Shown: positions 6,459-14,922, counted from the first letter of the stretch. The stretch: 64,000 nt of DNA from Arthrobacter sp. ov407 (GCF_900102895.1 NZ_FNGD01000003.1:186001-250000); one strand, 5' to 3'. Notes: a model not told the origin generated them from the letters alone. Numbers and translations are program-made.

Positions 6459-9332
6459 GTGAGCGAAACTACCAAACCGGCCCCTGCCCCCCAAAATGCA
6501 GCCCTCCAGAATGCAGCCTCTCTTTCGGCAGACAGTGCAGCAGACCAACTCCTGGCAACTGAGCCGGAATCCGTGCTTGCGGCCAAGTCCACCGGAAAAT
6601 CCAGCCGGGCCGCGGGGTCGGTTTCCGCCACCGAGGCCCCTGTGATTCCCATTACGGACCAGCCGCGGCTACTCGTGCTCGATGGTCACTCCATGGCGTT
6701 CCGGGCGTTCTTCGCCCTGCCGGCGGACAAGTTCTCCACCGCCACGGGGCAGCACACGAACGCAGTCCACGGCTTCACGTCCATGCTGATCAACCTGATC
6801 AAGGAGCAAAAGCCCACCCACGTGGCCGTGGCCTTCGACGTCTCGGACGACACCACCCACCGCAAGGCCGAGTACAGCGAGTACAAGGGCGGACGCAATG
6901 AGACCCCCCGCGAAATGAGCGGCCAGATCGACCTCATCGACAAGGTCATGGGCGCGTGGGGCATCAAGACCATCAAGATGCCCGGCTGGGAAGCTGATGA
7001 CATCCTGGCCACTCTCGCCGCCATGGGGGAAAAGGCCGGTTACGAGGTGTTGCTGGTCTCCGGCGACCGCGATGCCTTCCAGCTCATCACTGACAACGTG
7101 TTTGTGCTGTACCCGAGGAAGGGCGTCAGCGACATTCCCCGGATGGACGCGGACGCCATCCAGGAGAAGTATTTCGTCAGCCCCGCCCAGTACTCGGACC
7201 TCGCCGCCCTGGTGGGCGAGACCGCGGACAACCTTCCCGGCGTTCCCGGCGTCGGGCCCAAGACGGCAGCCAAATGGATCAACCTCTACGGCGGGCTTGA
7301 GGGGGTCCTGGAGAACCTCGACGCGATCGGCGGGAAGGTCGGGGACGCCCTCCGCGAGTATGTTGAGGACGTCAAGCGCAACCGGCGGCTCAACAGGCTG
7401 CACACCGATCTCGACCTGCCCGTCACGCTGGATGAGCTCGCCGACCCGCGACCGGACCAGGCCGCCCTCGAGGAACTGTTCGACGCCCTCGAATTCAAGA
7501 CCATCCGCACCCGGCTCTTTGCCCTCTACGGCAGTGAAGTCACTGAAGCCGAGCGGGAAAGCCTCGAAACCCCGGACTTCGTGATCCCGTCGGACGCGGC
7601 CGAGCTCAGCACCTTCCTCGAGGCCGGTGCCGGCAAGCGCTCCGCCGTCGCGGTCGACCTTGTGCCTGGCCGGATCGGCGAGGACGCCGCCGCGGTGGCG
7701 ATCGTCCGCGACGGCGCCGCCGTCTACATCGACCTGGCCAGCCAGGACGCCGCCGCCGAAAACGTTCTGGCCGCGTGGCTGTGTGACGCCCAGGCACCGA
7801 AGGTGATGCACGGGTTCAAGGCTGCGATGAAGGCCCTGACCGCCCGTGGGCTGGGACTGGAGGGCGTGGTGGACGACACCTCCATTTCCGGTTACCTCAT
7901 CCAGCCCGACCGGCGCAGCTACGAGCTCGCGGAGCTGGCGCAGCATCACCTCAACATCGCGGTTTCCACCGAGGCCGCCAAGGAGGGCCAGCTTGAGCTG
8001 GCGTTCGACGGCGACGACGCAGCCTCTGCCGGCGCGCTGGTCCACGTGGCCGCCGTCGTCCAGGCCCTGAGCCGTTACTTCGAATCAGAGCTGAAGGAAC
8101 GCCAAGCCCAGGACCTGCTGACCACCCTTGAGCTGCCGGTCAGCCGGGTGCTCGCCGATATGGAACTCGCGGGAATCGCCATCGATATGCCGCGCATGGA
8201 CGAGCAGGTGTCGGACCTCGCCAAGGTGATCGACAACGCCCAGGAGTTGGCGTTCGCCGCGATCGGCCACGAGGTCAACCTTGGTTCGCCGAAGCAGCTC
8301 CAGACCGTGCTGTTCGACGAACTTCAGTTGCCGAAAACCAAGAAAATCAAGTCCGGCTACACCACCGACGCCGCCTCGCTCAAGAACCTGCTGGAAAAGA
8401 CCGGGCACGAATTCCTGGTCCAGCTGATGGCGCACCGCGAATCATCGAAGCTGCGCCAGATGCTGGAGTCGCTGAAGAAGTCCGTCACGGAAGACGGTCG
8501 GATCCACACCACCTACGCGCAGAACGTCGCAGCCACGGGCCGGATCTCCTCCAACAACCCCAACCTGCAGAACATCCCCATCCGCAGCGAGGAAGGCCGC
8601 CGCGTCCGCGGCATCTTCGTGGTCAGCGAGGGCTACGAATGCCTGCTTTCCGCCGACTACTCGCAGATCGAAATGCGGATCATGGCCCACCTCTCCGGGG
8701 ACGCCGGGCTGATCCAGGCCTACAAGGACGGCGAAGACCTCCACCGGTTCGTGGGTTCCAACATCTTCCATGTGCCCACCGACCAGGTGACCAGTGCCAT
8801 GCGCTCCAAGGTCAAGGCGATGTCCTATGGCCTCGCGTACGGTCTGACGTCGTTCGGCCTGTCCAAGCAGCTGGAGATCTCCGTTGACGAGGCACGGACC
8901 CTTATGAAGGACTACTTCGACCGGTTCGGCGCCGTCCGCGACTACCTCCGCGGCGTGGTGGACCAGGCCCGGATCGACGGCTACACGGCCACCATCGAGG
9001 GGCGCCGGCGCTACCTCCCGGACCTCACCAGCACCGACCGCCAACTGCGCGAGAACGCGGAGCGGATTGCGCTGAACTCGCCAATCCAGGGATCGGCGGC
9101 TGACATCATCAAGCGGGCTATGCTGGGCGTGCATGCCGAACTGGCGGCGCGGGGCCTGAAATCGCGCATGCTGCTGCAGGTCCATGATGAACTTGTCCTC
9201 GAAGTGGCCACGGGCGAGCGCGAGGCAGTCGAGAAGCTCGTGACCGAGCAAATGGGCTCGGCCGCGGACCTCAGCGTTCCGCTGGACGTCCAGATCGGCA
9301 TGGGCTCCAGCTGGTACGAGGCGGGGCACTAA
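6459..9332 (+). CDS. polA: DNA polymerase I
   Basis: A 957-residue family A polymerase used for gap filling in excision repair and Okazaki fragment processing. The order is: an Ala-rich N-terminal extension of about 70 residues that looks disordered; a 5'-3' exonuclease (LLVLDGHSMAFRAFF near 72, then GWEADDILATLA and VSGDRDAFQL); a degenerate 3'-5' exonuclease domain; and a polymerase domain with motif A SADYSQIEMR near 730, motif B RSKVKAMSYGLAYG near 785 and motif C LQVHDEL near 907. In the proofreading domain the expected DxE reads AVDLVPG, so the second metal-binding acid is missing, as usual for actinobacterial PolA. The GTG at 6459 is chosen for its -10 box. It is the first gene of the excision-repair set in this window. 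Confidence 0.97.
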   Translation: MSETTKPAPAPQNAALQNAASLSADSAADQLLATEPESVLAAKSTGKSSRAAGSVSATEAPVIPITDQPRLLVLDGHSMAFRAFFALPADKFSTATGQHTNAVHGFTSMLINLIKEQKPTHVAVAFDVSDDTTHRKAEYSEYKGGRNETPREMSGQIDLIDKVMGAWGIKTIKMPGWEADDILATLAAMGEKAGYEVLLVSGDRDAFQLITDNVFVLYPRKGVSDIPRMDADAIQEKYFVSPAQYSDLAALVGETADNLPGVPGVGPKTAAKWINLYGGLEGVLENLDAIGGKVGDALREYVEDVKRNRRLNRLHTDLDLPVTLDELADPRPDQAALEELFDALEFKTIRTRLFALYGSEVTEAERESLETPDFVIPSDAAELSTFLEAGAGKRSAVAVDLVPGRIGEDAAAVAIVRDGAAVYIDLASQDAAAENVLAAWLCDAQAPKVMHGFKAAMKALTARGLGLEGVVDDTSISGYLIQPDRRSYELAELAQHHLNIAVSTEAAKEGQLELAFDGDDAASAGALVHVAAVVQALSRYFESELKERQAQDLLTTLELPVSRVLADMELAGIAIDMPRMDEQVSDLAKVIDNAQELAFAAIGHEVNLGSPKQLQTVLFDELQLPKTKKIKSGYTTDAASLKNLLEKTGHEFLVQLMAHRESSKLRQMLESLKKSVTEDGRIHTTYAQNVAATGRISSNNPNLQNIPIRSEEGRRVRGIFVVSEGYECLLSADYSQIEMRIMAHLSGDAGLIQAYKDGEDLHRFVGSNIFHVPTDQVTSAMRSKVKAMSYGLAYGLTSFGLSKQLEISVDEARTLMKDYFDRFGAVRDYLRGVVDQARIDGYTATIEGRRRYLPDLTSTDRQLRENAERIALNSPIQGSAADIIKRAMLGVHAELAARGLKSRMLLQVHDELVLEVATGEREAVEKLVTEQMGSAADLSVPLDVQIGMGSSWYEAGH

Positions 9333-9342
9333 CGCTTTACCG

Positions 9343-9390
9343 GTTCCGGCAAGTTTTCGTTCCGGCCGGTTTCCGTTCCGGCGCCTGCCG
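9343..9390 (+). repeat. Three 16-bp tandem units in the polA-acetyltransferase gap
   Basis: GTTCCGGC recurs at 9343, 9359 and 9375 with an exact 16-base period. The rest of each unit has diverged. It fills most of the gap between the polA stop and the ribosome site of the next gene. Confidence 0.6.
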
Positions 9391-9419
9391 GGACCTCAGA
9401 TTCTCAGGGGGAGAAACAC

Positions 9420-10706
9420 ATGGCAGAAAAGTACGAGCTCAGGCGTTTCCGCGCGGTCGAGAAAGACTCGGCGGACTACGCGCAGGGCACCGCGTGGCTG
9501 CGGGGAGTCGGGATCGGTTTCTATGACGAGCCGCGCAAAGACGACTTCATGGACAAAATCATGGCCATGTATGTCGTGGACAACCGTGAGATCACCGGCG
9601 TTTACCAGGCCGACGGCGTCGCGGCCCACTCGCTGGCGGCTGACGTCCCCGTGGCGACTTTTGCCACTATGCGCAAGGACCTAAACATCGGTTACGGCCG
9701 TCAGCTCGAAGCCCAGCTCGTCACGGCCGTCACGGTGCGCGGGACCCACCGCCGGCAGGGACTGCTGCGGCGGATGATGACCGAGGACCTTGCCGCGGCC
9801 AAGGCCGACGGTGTCGCGCTGGCGGCACTCACTGCCTCGGAGGCCTCGATCTATGGCCGGTTCGGCTACGGTGTGGCCACCTTCGAGCGCAGCATCAAGG
9901 TCGACACCGGGCCGCGCTTCCGCATGCGCCATCAGCCCGTCGGATCGGTGGAGATTGCCGACCGCAAAGTCCTGCTGGAACTGGCTCCCGAAGTTTTTGA
10001 ACGGGTCCACGGTTCGATGCCCGGATCGATCTCGCGGCAGGAGGCGTACCGGCTGCGGTCCTCGGGCATGCTCGGCCGCGACGGCGGCGAGGACGAGGCA
10101 ATCCGCTGCGCCCTGCACTACGACGCCGCCGGCACCGTGGACGGGTACGTCTCCTATAAGTTCGCCGGGTGGGACACCAAGCCCTACACCATGGAGATCG
10201 TGGACCTCGTGGCCGCGACTGATGCCGCCTACCTGGAACTGTGGCAGTTCCTCGGCAGCATCGACCTCGTGGACCGGATCAGCTGGCAGGATGCGCCGGT
10301 GGATGACCCCCTGGTCTGGGCGCTCGAGGATCCCCGCTGCGTCGAGGCCTCGGACCACCGGGACATGCTGTGGCTGCGCGTCCTGGACCCGGCCCGGGTG
10401 CTGGGGGCCAGGCGCTACTCGGCCGACGGGACGCTCGTTCTCACGATCAGGGACAGTCTCGGCTTCGCGGCCGGCACCTTCGCCCTCACGGTCAGCGGGG
10501 GAGAGGCCACGGTGACGTCGGCTCCGGAGGCTGAACCGGATCTCTCGCTTGATGTCGCGGACCTTGGTTCCATCTATCTGGGCGCCGTCTGTCCCGTGAC
10601 CCTGAAGGCTGCCGGCCGGATCACCGAGCACGCGGCTGGGGCGGCGCCGACAGCGCGGCTCATGTTCGCCGTCGAACGTTCACCGCACTGCCTCACGCAC
10701 TTCTAG
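9420..10706 (+). CDS. Eis-like GNAT N-acetyltransferase
   Basis: A 428-residue protein of the Eis (enhanced intracellular survival) family: an N-terminal GNAT domain, a second degenerate GNAT domain, and a C-terminal SCP2-like domain. The acetyl-CoA loop is VRGTHRRQGLLRRMM near 103-117. The SIYGRFGYG block near 142-150 carries the conserved tyrosine, and the chain ends in phenylalanine (HCLTHF). In Mycobacterium tuberculosis Eis a tyrosine and the C-terminal phenylalanine carboxylate take part in catalysis, so this protein keeps the needed features. Family members acetylate aminoglycosides or protein lysines, and the substrate here is unknown. AGGGGGAG (9406-9413) supports the start. Confidence 0.87.
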   Translation: MAEKYELRRFRAVEKDSADYAQGTAWLRGVGIGFYDEPRKDDFMDKIMAMYVVDNREITGVYQADGVAAHSLAADVPVATFATMRKDLNIGYGRQLEAQLVTAVTVRGTHRRQGLLRRMMTEDLAAAKADGVALAALTASEASIYGRFGYGVATFERSIKVDTGPRFRMRHQPVGSVEIADRKVLLELAPEVFERVHGSMPGSISRQEAYRLRSSGMLGRDGGEDEAIRCALHYDAAGTVDGYVSYKFAGWDTKPYTMEIVDLVAATDAAYLELWQFLGSIDLVDRISWQDAPVDDPLVWALEDPRCVEASDHRDMLWLRVLDPARVLGARRYSADGTLVLTIRDSLGFAAGTFALTVSGGEATVTSAPEAEPDLSLDVADLGSIYLGAVCPVTLKAAGRITEHAAGAAPTARLMFAVERSPHCLTHF

Positions 10707-10756
10707 GCGTCCGGCCCGCTGTCGGCGCCATGGACGACGCGGAAGGCCCATGCGCT

Positions 10757-10786
10757 TTGACCGGCGTTCGCGTAAACGACTAGACT
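10757..10786 (+). promoter_or_regulatory. Housekeeping promoter of rpsA
   Basis: TTGACC (10757-10762) and TAGACT (10781-10786) are 18 bases apart, close to the major sigma-factor consensus. The start of transcription would fall near 10793, giving a leader of about 150 bases. Confidence 0.65.
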
Positions 10787-10792
10787 AAACGG

Positions 10793-10811
10793 GCGCGTAC
10801 TACGTGCGCGC
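10793..10811 (+). promoter_or_regulatory. Hairpin at the 5' end of the rpsA mRNA
   Basis: GCGCGTAC (10793-10800) pairs with GTGCGCGC (10804-10811) over 8 bp with one G-U and a three-base loop. It coincides with the predicted transcription start, so the message would begin with a stable stem, perhaps for stability or for control by S1 itself. Confidence 0.45.
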
Positions 10812-10943
10812 ATCTACAATCCACAAAATCAGGATGACCCGGCGGATCGCTTGCTGTGATGCCGTGCTCTTGGCCTGCATTCCATAATGCCGGCGAAGCG
10901 GTTTGCCTGACCGACTAACTATCCACAACGGAGCCCCTACTAC

Positions 10944-12419
10944 ATGACCATCACCTCTACCGAGAAGCCCGGTACCCCCGTAGTCGCCATTAACGACATC
11001 GGTACCGCTGAGGACTTCCTCGCAGCTGTCGACGCCACCATCAAGTACTTCAACGACGGAGACCTCGTCGAAGGTACCGTCGTCAAGGTCGACCGCGACG
11101 AAGTTCTGCTCGACATCGGTTACAAGACCGAAGGTGTCATTCCCTCCCGCGAGCTTTCCATCAAGCACGACGTTGACCCCGGAGACGTCGTCTCCGTTGG
11201 CGATCAGGTCGAAGCCCTGGTGCTCACCAAGGAAGACAAAGAAGGCCGCCTGATCCTCTCCAAGAAGCGTGCTCAGTACGAGCGTGCCTGGGGCGACATC
11301 GAGAAGGTCAAGGAAGAAGACGGTGTTGTCACCGGTACCGTCATCGAGGTTGTCAAGGGTGGTCTTATCCTCGACATCGGTCTGCGCGGCTTCCTGCCCG
11401 CATCCCTCGTCGAGATGCGCCGTGTGCGCGACCTCGCTCCGTACATCGGTCAGCAGATCGAAGCCAAGATCATCGAGCTGGACAAGAACCGCAACAACGT
11501 TGTTCTTTCCCGCCGTGCATGGCTCGAGCAGACCCAGTCCGAGGTCCGCTCCACGTTCCTCAACAAGCTGGAAAAGGGCCAGGTTCGTCCCGGCGTCGTT
11601 TCCTCCATCGTCAACTTCGGTGCCTTCGTGGACCTGGGCGGCGTAGACGGCCTGGTTCACGTTTCCGAGCTGTCCTGGAAGCACATCGACCACCCGTCCG
11701 AGGTTGTCGAAGTTGGCCAGGAAGTCACCGTCGAGGTTCTCGAGGTCGACCTGGATCGCGAGCGCGTCTCCCTGTCGCTCAAGGCTACGCAGGAAGATCC
11801 GTGGCAGACCTTCGCCCGCACCCACGCCCTCGGCCAGGTTGTTCCGGGTAAGGTCACCAAGCTGGTTCCGTTCGGCGCATTCGTTCGCGTTGAAGACGGC
11901 ATCGAAGGCCTGGTCCACATCTCCGAGCTCGCCGTGCGCCACGTTGAGCTGGCCGAGCAGGTTGTCTCCGTTGGTGACGAGCTGTTCGTCAAGGTCATCG
12001 ACATCGACCTCGAGCGCCGCCGCATCTCGCTGTCCCTCAAGCAGGCCAACGAGGGCGTCGACGCCGACAGCACCGAATTCGATCCGGCACTCTACGGCAT
12101 GGCCGCCGAGTACGACGAAGAGGGCAACTACAAGTACCCGGAGGGCTTCGACCCGGAGTCCAACGAGTGGCTTGAAGGCTACGAGAACCAGCGCGCAGCC
12201 TGGGAGCAGCAGTACGCTGACGCCCAGACCCGCTGGGAAGCACACAAGAAGCAGGTTGCCCAGCACGCTGCCGACGACGCTGCAGCTGCAACGTCCGGCG
12301 AGAGCGATTCCGGCACCACCAGCTACTCCTCCGAGCCGGCTGCAACCGAGACCGGTGCAGGCACGCTTGCTTCGGACGAGGCTCTTGCCGCTCTGCGCGA
12401 GAAGCTGACCGGCAACTAA
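10944..12419 (+). CDS. rpsA: 30S ribosomal protein S1
   Basis: A 491-residue RNA-binding protein of the small ribosomal subunit that helps mRNA recruitment. Four S1 (OB-fold) repeats are visible at about 35-105, 122-188, 207-277 and 293-364; the third and fourth are the most regular (GAFVDLGGVDGLVHVSELSW and GAFVRVEDGIEGLVHISELA). The C-terminal 125 residues are acidic and then Ala/Ser/Thr-rich and look disordered. Codon use is strongly biased to a few C-ending codons, as in highly expressed genes. GGAG stands ten bases before the ATG. A strong terminator at 12510-12549 follows. Confidence 0.98.
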   Translation: MTITSTEKPGTPVVAINDIGTAEDFLAAVDATIKYFNDGDLVEGTVVKVDRDEVLLDIGYKTEGVIPSRELSIKHDVDPGDVVSVGDQVEALVLTKEDKEGRLILSKKRAQYERAWGDIEKVKEEDGVVTGTVIEVVKGGLILDIGLRGFLPASLVEMRRVRDLAPYIGQQIEAKIIELDKNRNNVVLSRRAWLEQTQSEVRSTFLNKLEKGQVRPGVVSSIVNFGAFVDLGGVDGLVHVSELSWKHIDHPSEVVEVGQEVTVEVLEVDLDRERVSLSLKATQEDPWQTFARTHALGQVVPGKVTKLVPFGAFVRVEDGIEGLVHISELAVRHVELAEQVVSVGDELFVKVIDIDLERRRISLSLKQANEGVDADSTEFDPALYGMAAEYDEEGNYKYPEGFDPESNEWLEGYENQRAAWEQQYADAQTRWEAHKKQVAQHAADDAAAATSGESDSGTTSYSSEPAATETGAGTLASDEALAALREKLTGN

Positions 12420-12476
12420 TTGCCCGTGTTCCTCACGGAGTCCGCTCCCTGAGGCCAGGCAGTTTGTAGCCTGACG

Positions 12477-12495
12477 CCGCACCGTCACGGTGCGG
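12477..12495 (+). repeat. Perfect 9-bp palindrome after rpsA
   Basis: CCGCACCGT (12477-12485) and ACGGTGCGG (12487-12495) flank a single base. Just upstream of the main rpsA terminator, it may give a backup hairpin. Confidence 0.5.
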
Positions 12496-12509
12496 TAGTT
12501 AAGATGCAC

Positions 12510-12549
12510 AGTAAAGGTGGCCGTCCCTTCGGGGGCGGCCACCTTTACT
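12510..12549 (+). terminator. rpsA terminator with UUCG tetraloop
   Basis: An 18-bp stem (12510-12527 with 12532-12549, one G-U pair) closes the loop TTCG as C(UUCG)G, one of the most stable RNA tetraloops. It is about 90 bases after the rpsA stop. Confidence 0.85.
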
Positions 12550-12596
12550 TTGTGCGGATTCTTGCGTGAACATGCCCCGCGGCCGCCCGCACCACC

Positions 12597-12795
12597 GGAC
12601 ATGCCCATTTTTGGAGCCGTACCCCGCGGGACATGCCCATTTTTGGAGCCCACCCGTGGACATATGTGGATTGTGCCCAGTCCTGGCCCCGGGCGCGGGA
12701 CATGTCCGGTGGTGGGAGGACCGCGGCGTACTCTGGGCGCCGGACATGCCCATTTTTGGAACCGTACCCCGCGGGACATGCCCATTGCTGGGCTG
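12597..12795. repeat. Cluster 1 of GGACATG palindromic repeats
   Basis: Cores begin at 12597, 12629, 12658 (variant GGACATATG), 12698 (perfect palindrome GGACATGTCC), 12742 and 12774. Two blocks, 12597-12640 and 12742-12785, are near-identical copies of two cores 32 bases apart (GGACATGCCCATTTTTGG, a linker with GTACCCCGC, then GGGACATGCCCAT). ACCACCGGACATG near 12590 and CATGTCCGGTGGT near 12701 are inverted copies. I cannot name this family. Confidence 0.75.
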
Positions 12796-12960
12796 GGGCA
12801 CTGGACTTGTAGGTACCAGGCGCTTCATGCTCTCGCTGACGGGCACGTGCATGGTCACTGAACCGTGGCAAGACGCGATGTTGGCTCCTTGACGGCAGTC
12901 CCGCCCTGAGCGCAGACTCGGCAGGTTGAGATATTCGCCGCCGACGACGAAGGGACTTCC

Positions 12961-13392
12961 ATGGCAGATACTTCAGAAGCAGTTGAACCGCAGGACACAG
13001 TCAAGGCCACGGGTCCATGGCCGCGGGGCATCCATGCGGTCACCCTGTTTGTCGAAGACCTGGCCACGACGAAGGCTTTCTACGAGGCAGTCTTCGGGTT
13101 GCCGCTCATTTTCGAGGACGACGTTTCTGCAGTCTTCAAGTTCGAGAACACGTTGATCAACCTGCTCAGCGTCTCCGAAGCTTCTGAACTCATCCAGCCG
13201 GCCGCAGTGGCCAGCGCTGATTCCGGTGCCAGAATGCAGTTCACCATCGAAGTGGACGACGTCGACGCCATGTGTGCGGAGTTGTCCCGCCGCGGCGTTG
13301 AACTGCTCAACGGCCCAATAGACCGGCCGTGGGGTATTCGCACCGCCTGCTTCCGCGACCCGGCCGGACATATCTGGGAAATAGCCCACTAG
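12961..13392 (+). CDS. Glyoxalase/bleomycin-resistance (VOC) family protein
   Basis: A 143-residue protein of the vicinal oxygen chelate fold, built of two beta-alpha-beta-beta-beta modules. Visible blocks are GIHAVTLFVEDLATTKAFYE (about 21-40), with a likely metal-binding histidine, and RTACFRDPAGHIWEIAH at the end, with a likely metal-binding glutamate. Such proteins may isomerise, cleave or simply bind small molecules, and the substrate cannot be read from the sequence. GAAGGGA (12949-12955) supports the ATG. The gene is an island: both sides carry clusters of the same palindromic repeat, which hints that gene and repeats arrived or moved together. Confidence 0.85.
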   Translation: MADTSEAVEPQDTVKATGPWPRGIHAVTLFVEDLATTKAFYEAVFGLPLIFEDDVSAVFKFENTLINLLSVSEASELIQPAAVASADSGARMQFTIEVDDVDAMCAELSRRGVELLNGPIDRPWGIRTACFRDPAGHIWEIAH

Positions 13393-13402
13393 AAATTGGC
13401 AC

Positions 13403-13415
13403 AGACGGACCGTCT
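13403..13415 (+). terminator. Short palindromic terminator after the VOC gene
   Basis: AGACG and CGTCT flank GAC, followed by TTTGGTT, eleven bases past the stop codon. It is short and weak. Confidence 0.35.
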
Positions 13416-13432
13416 TTGGTTCGCTCGACCGA

Positions 13433-13560
13433 GGGCATGTCCATTGCTGGGTGCGCGGGATGGGCATAGAGGGAATGGGCCCAGTGCTCTCGGCGACCGG
13501 GGGCATGTCCAGTCTTCGTTCCGAATTTTGGGGTTGGCTGCGGGATGGCATGTCCAGTGG
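13433..13560. repeat. Cluster 2 of palindromic repeats (inverted cores)
   Basis: Cores GGGCATGTCC or close variants begin at 13433, 13501 and 13546, and an inverted GGGATGGGCAT is at 13457. They are reverse complements of the cluster 1 core GGACATGCCC. The tail ATTGCTGGG after the core at 13433 also follows the last core of cluster 1 (near 12784), which ties the two clusters to one family. Confidence 0.65.
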
Positions 13561-13594
13561 CGGGAGGCGAGCCCGGCCCCGGATGCGGGTGCAG

Positions 13595-14215
13595 TCAGGC
13601 CAGGGGGATCTCGCCTTTGACCGGCACCGTCTCCGTCTCCGAGGCAGCACCGGTCTCTAGTTCGGCGCCCGCGGATTTCAGCAATGCGAGGGCACCCACA
13701 TTGCCGGCCGTCGTCTCGGCCACCAGGACGGTTGCCCCGGCCGACGCGGCCAGAGCCTTCACGAGTCGCAGTGCCTCGCGGCCCACGCCACGGCCGCGGA
13801 AGCTCCGGGCGAGCCAGATTCCGGTTTCCAGCGCCCCGCCGCCAACGCCGGCATCAGCATCGGCCCCGCCGCCACCTCTAGCAACAGCACCAGCCCCAAC
13901 GCCGGCCCCGCCATCAACCGCCTCAACCGCCTCCGGTCCCGTCCGCCGCAGCCGGACGGACCCTGCCAGCTGCCCATCGCAGCTGATGGCCCAGCTCTTC
14001 TGACCCGCGGGGCCGTCCAGCCCGGCTGCGGAGGCGCGGTGGAATTCGCGGAACCAGCTGATCCGATCGGTGTTCCAGCCGGGGGTCGAGCCCAGCGGCG
14101 GCGTGACCTCGTCGGCGTCTGCGTCCCCGAGCGCAAGTTCCAGGAGCTCTTCGAGCACGCCCTCGCTGACGTCAAGCAGGGTGACGGCGGGCACGGGCTC
14201 AGCTGATGGGGACAT
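13595..14215 (-). CDS. GNAT acetyltransferase with low-complexity insertion
   Basis: A 206-residue GNAT-fold protein. The acetyl-CoA binding block ETGIWLARSFRGRGVGREAL is near 135-154, and a NVGALALLKSAGAE helix follows near 180-193. Between the strand ending SVRLRRTG and the acetyl-CoA loop lies a stretch of about 35 residues made almost only of Gly, Ala, Val and Asp, which is unusual for the family and looks like repeat expansion in very GC-rich DNA. The start overlaps the end of the yigZ-like gene by 17 bases with GGAG ahead of it, so both are one operon. The substrate is unknown. Confidence 0.8.
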   Translation of the reverse strand: MSPSAEPVPAVTLLDVSEGVLEELLELALGDADADEVTPPLGSTPGWNTDRISWFREFHRASAAGLDGPAGQKSWAISCDGQLAGSVRLRRTGPEAVEAVDGGAGVGAGAVARGGGGADADAGVGGGALETGIWLARSFRGRGVGREALRLVKALAASAGATVLVAETTAGNVGALALLKSAGAELETGAASETETVPVKGEIPLA

Positions 14216-14900
14216 CGATCCACTCCGTTTCTCCGGGCAACAGCGAGGCGCTGCCGGCTGACATGGCGGCCACGCGGTCCGCGGCCCGGGCTAGTTCTTC
14301 CGGGTTGTCCGGCAGCGCGAGCCTCAGGAGAGTAGTCTGCACCTCGTAACGGGTTTCGGCCATGACATACCCCGCGGCGCGCAGATCGTTCTCCAGCCGC
14401 CCGGCCACGGCGTGCTGCACTGGCACCGAGCAGATGCGCAGCCGGCGGCGCCGGACGAGAGGGGCGAGCTCCAGCGCCGCGGACACGGATTCGGAATAGG
14501 CGCGCACCAGGCCGCCGGCACCCAGGAGAATGCCGCCGAAGTAGCGCACCACGATCGCGGCGACGTCGCTGAGGTCGGCGACGCCGGGCGCGGTCTCCCG
14601 CTTCAGCAGCGCCTCCAGCATGGGGAGCCCCGCCGTGCCGGACGGCTCGCCGTCGTCGTTGGACCGCTGCACGTCCCGGTCGGGGCCGAGCACGAAGGCG
14701 ACGCAGTGGTGCCGTGCGTCATGGAATTCCCGGCGCAGGCGGCCCAGGGCAGCCCGGGCGGCGTCCTCGTCCGCCGTTCGGGCCAGGACGGTGATGAACC
14801 GGGACCGCTTGACCTCGATTTCGTGGCGGAATTCGGACCCTGCGGCGAGGGTGGTGTAGACGGCCGTCCTGCTCTCCGGGGTTTCAGCCGCATCTGCCAC
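14199..14900 (-). CDS. YigZ/IMPACT family protein
   Basis: A 233-residue protein with the UPF0029/IMPACT N-terminal domain (EIEVKRSRFITVLA near 27-40, DDGEPSGTAGLPML near 80-93, VVRYFGGILLGAGGLVRAY near 115-133) and a C-terminal DUF1949-type domain. Homologues in yeast and mammals bind GCN1 and restrain GCN2. The bacterial role is unclear, with ribosome or RNA association suggested. The GTG at 14900 is favoured because TAAACT lies exactly six bases upstream, with no ribosome site. It is divergent from coaE across 22 bases. Confidence 0.88.
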   Translation of the reverse strand: MADAAETPESRTAVYTTLAAGSEFRHEIEVKRSRFITVLARTADEDAARAALGRLRREFHDARHHCVAFVLGPDRDVQRSNDDGEPSGTAGLPMLEALLKRETAPGVADLSDVAAIVVRYFGGILLGAGGLVRAYSESVSAALELAPLVRRRRLRICSVPVQHAVAGRLENDLRAAGYVMAETRYEVQTTLLRLALPDNPEELARAADRVAAMSAGSASLLPGETEWIDVPIS

Positions 14901-14906
14901 CGGTTC

Positions 14907-14916
14907 AGTTTAGTCT
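14907..14916. promoter_or_regulatory. Overlapping divergent -10 boxes (yigZ-like / coaE)
   Basis: On the minus strand TAAACT (14912 to 14907) is six bases from the yigZ-like GTG at 14900. On the plus strand TAGTCT (14911-14916) is six bases from the coaE GTG at 14923. The two hexamers share the TA at 14911-14912, so both leaderless messages would start from one opened region. Confidence 0.55.
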
Positions 14917-14922
14917 GGAGAG

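Larger units (their letters stand above)
12420..12960. other. Long intergenic region: terminators and repeat cluster
   Basis: This gap after rpsA holds two hairpins (12477-12495 and 12510-12549), then a cluster of GGACATG-type repeats (12597-12795), and then the leader of the glyoxalase-fold gene with GAAGGGA at 12949-12955. The open frames that cross it on both strands are made of the repeats themselves and are not credible genes. Confidence 0.7.

Noticed and set aside
12499..12892. Open frames on both strands across the repeat cluster
   Set aside because: Their sequence is the repeat itself read in different frames (CPAGYGSKNGHV and similar); no starts with ribosome sites and no family match.
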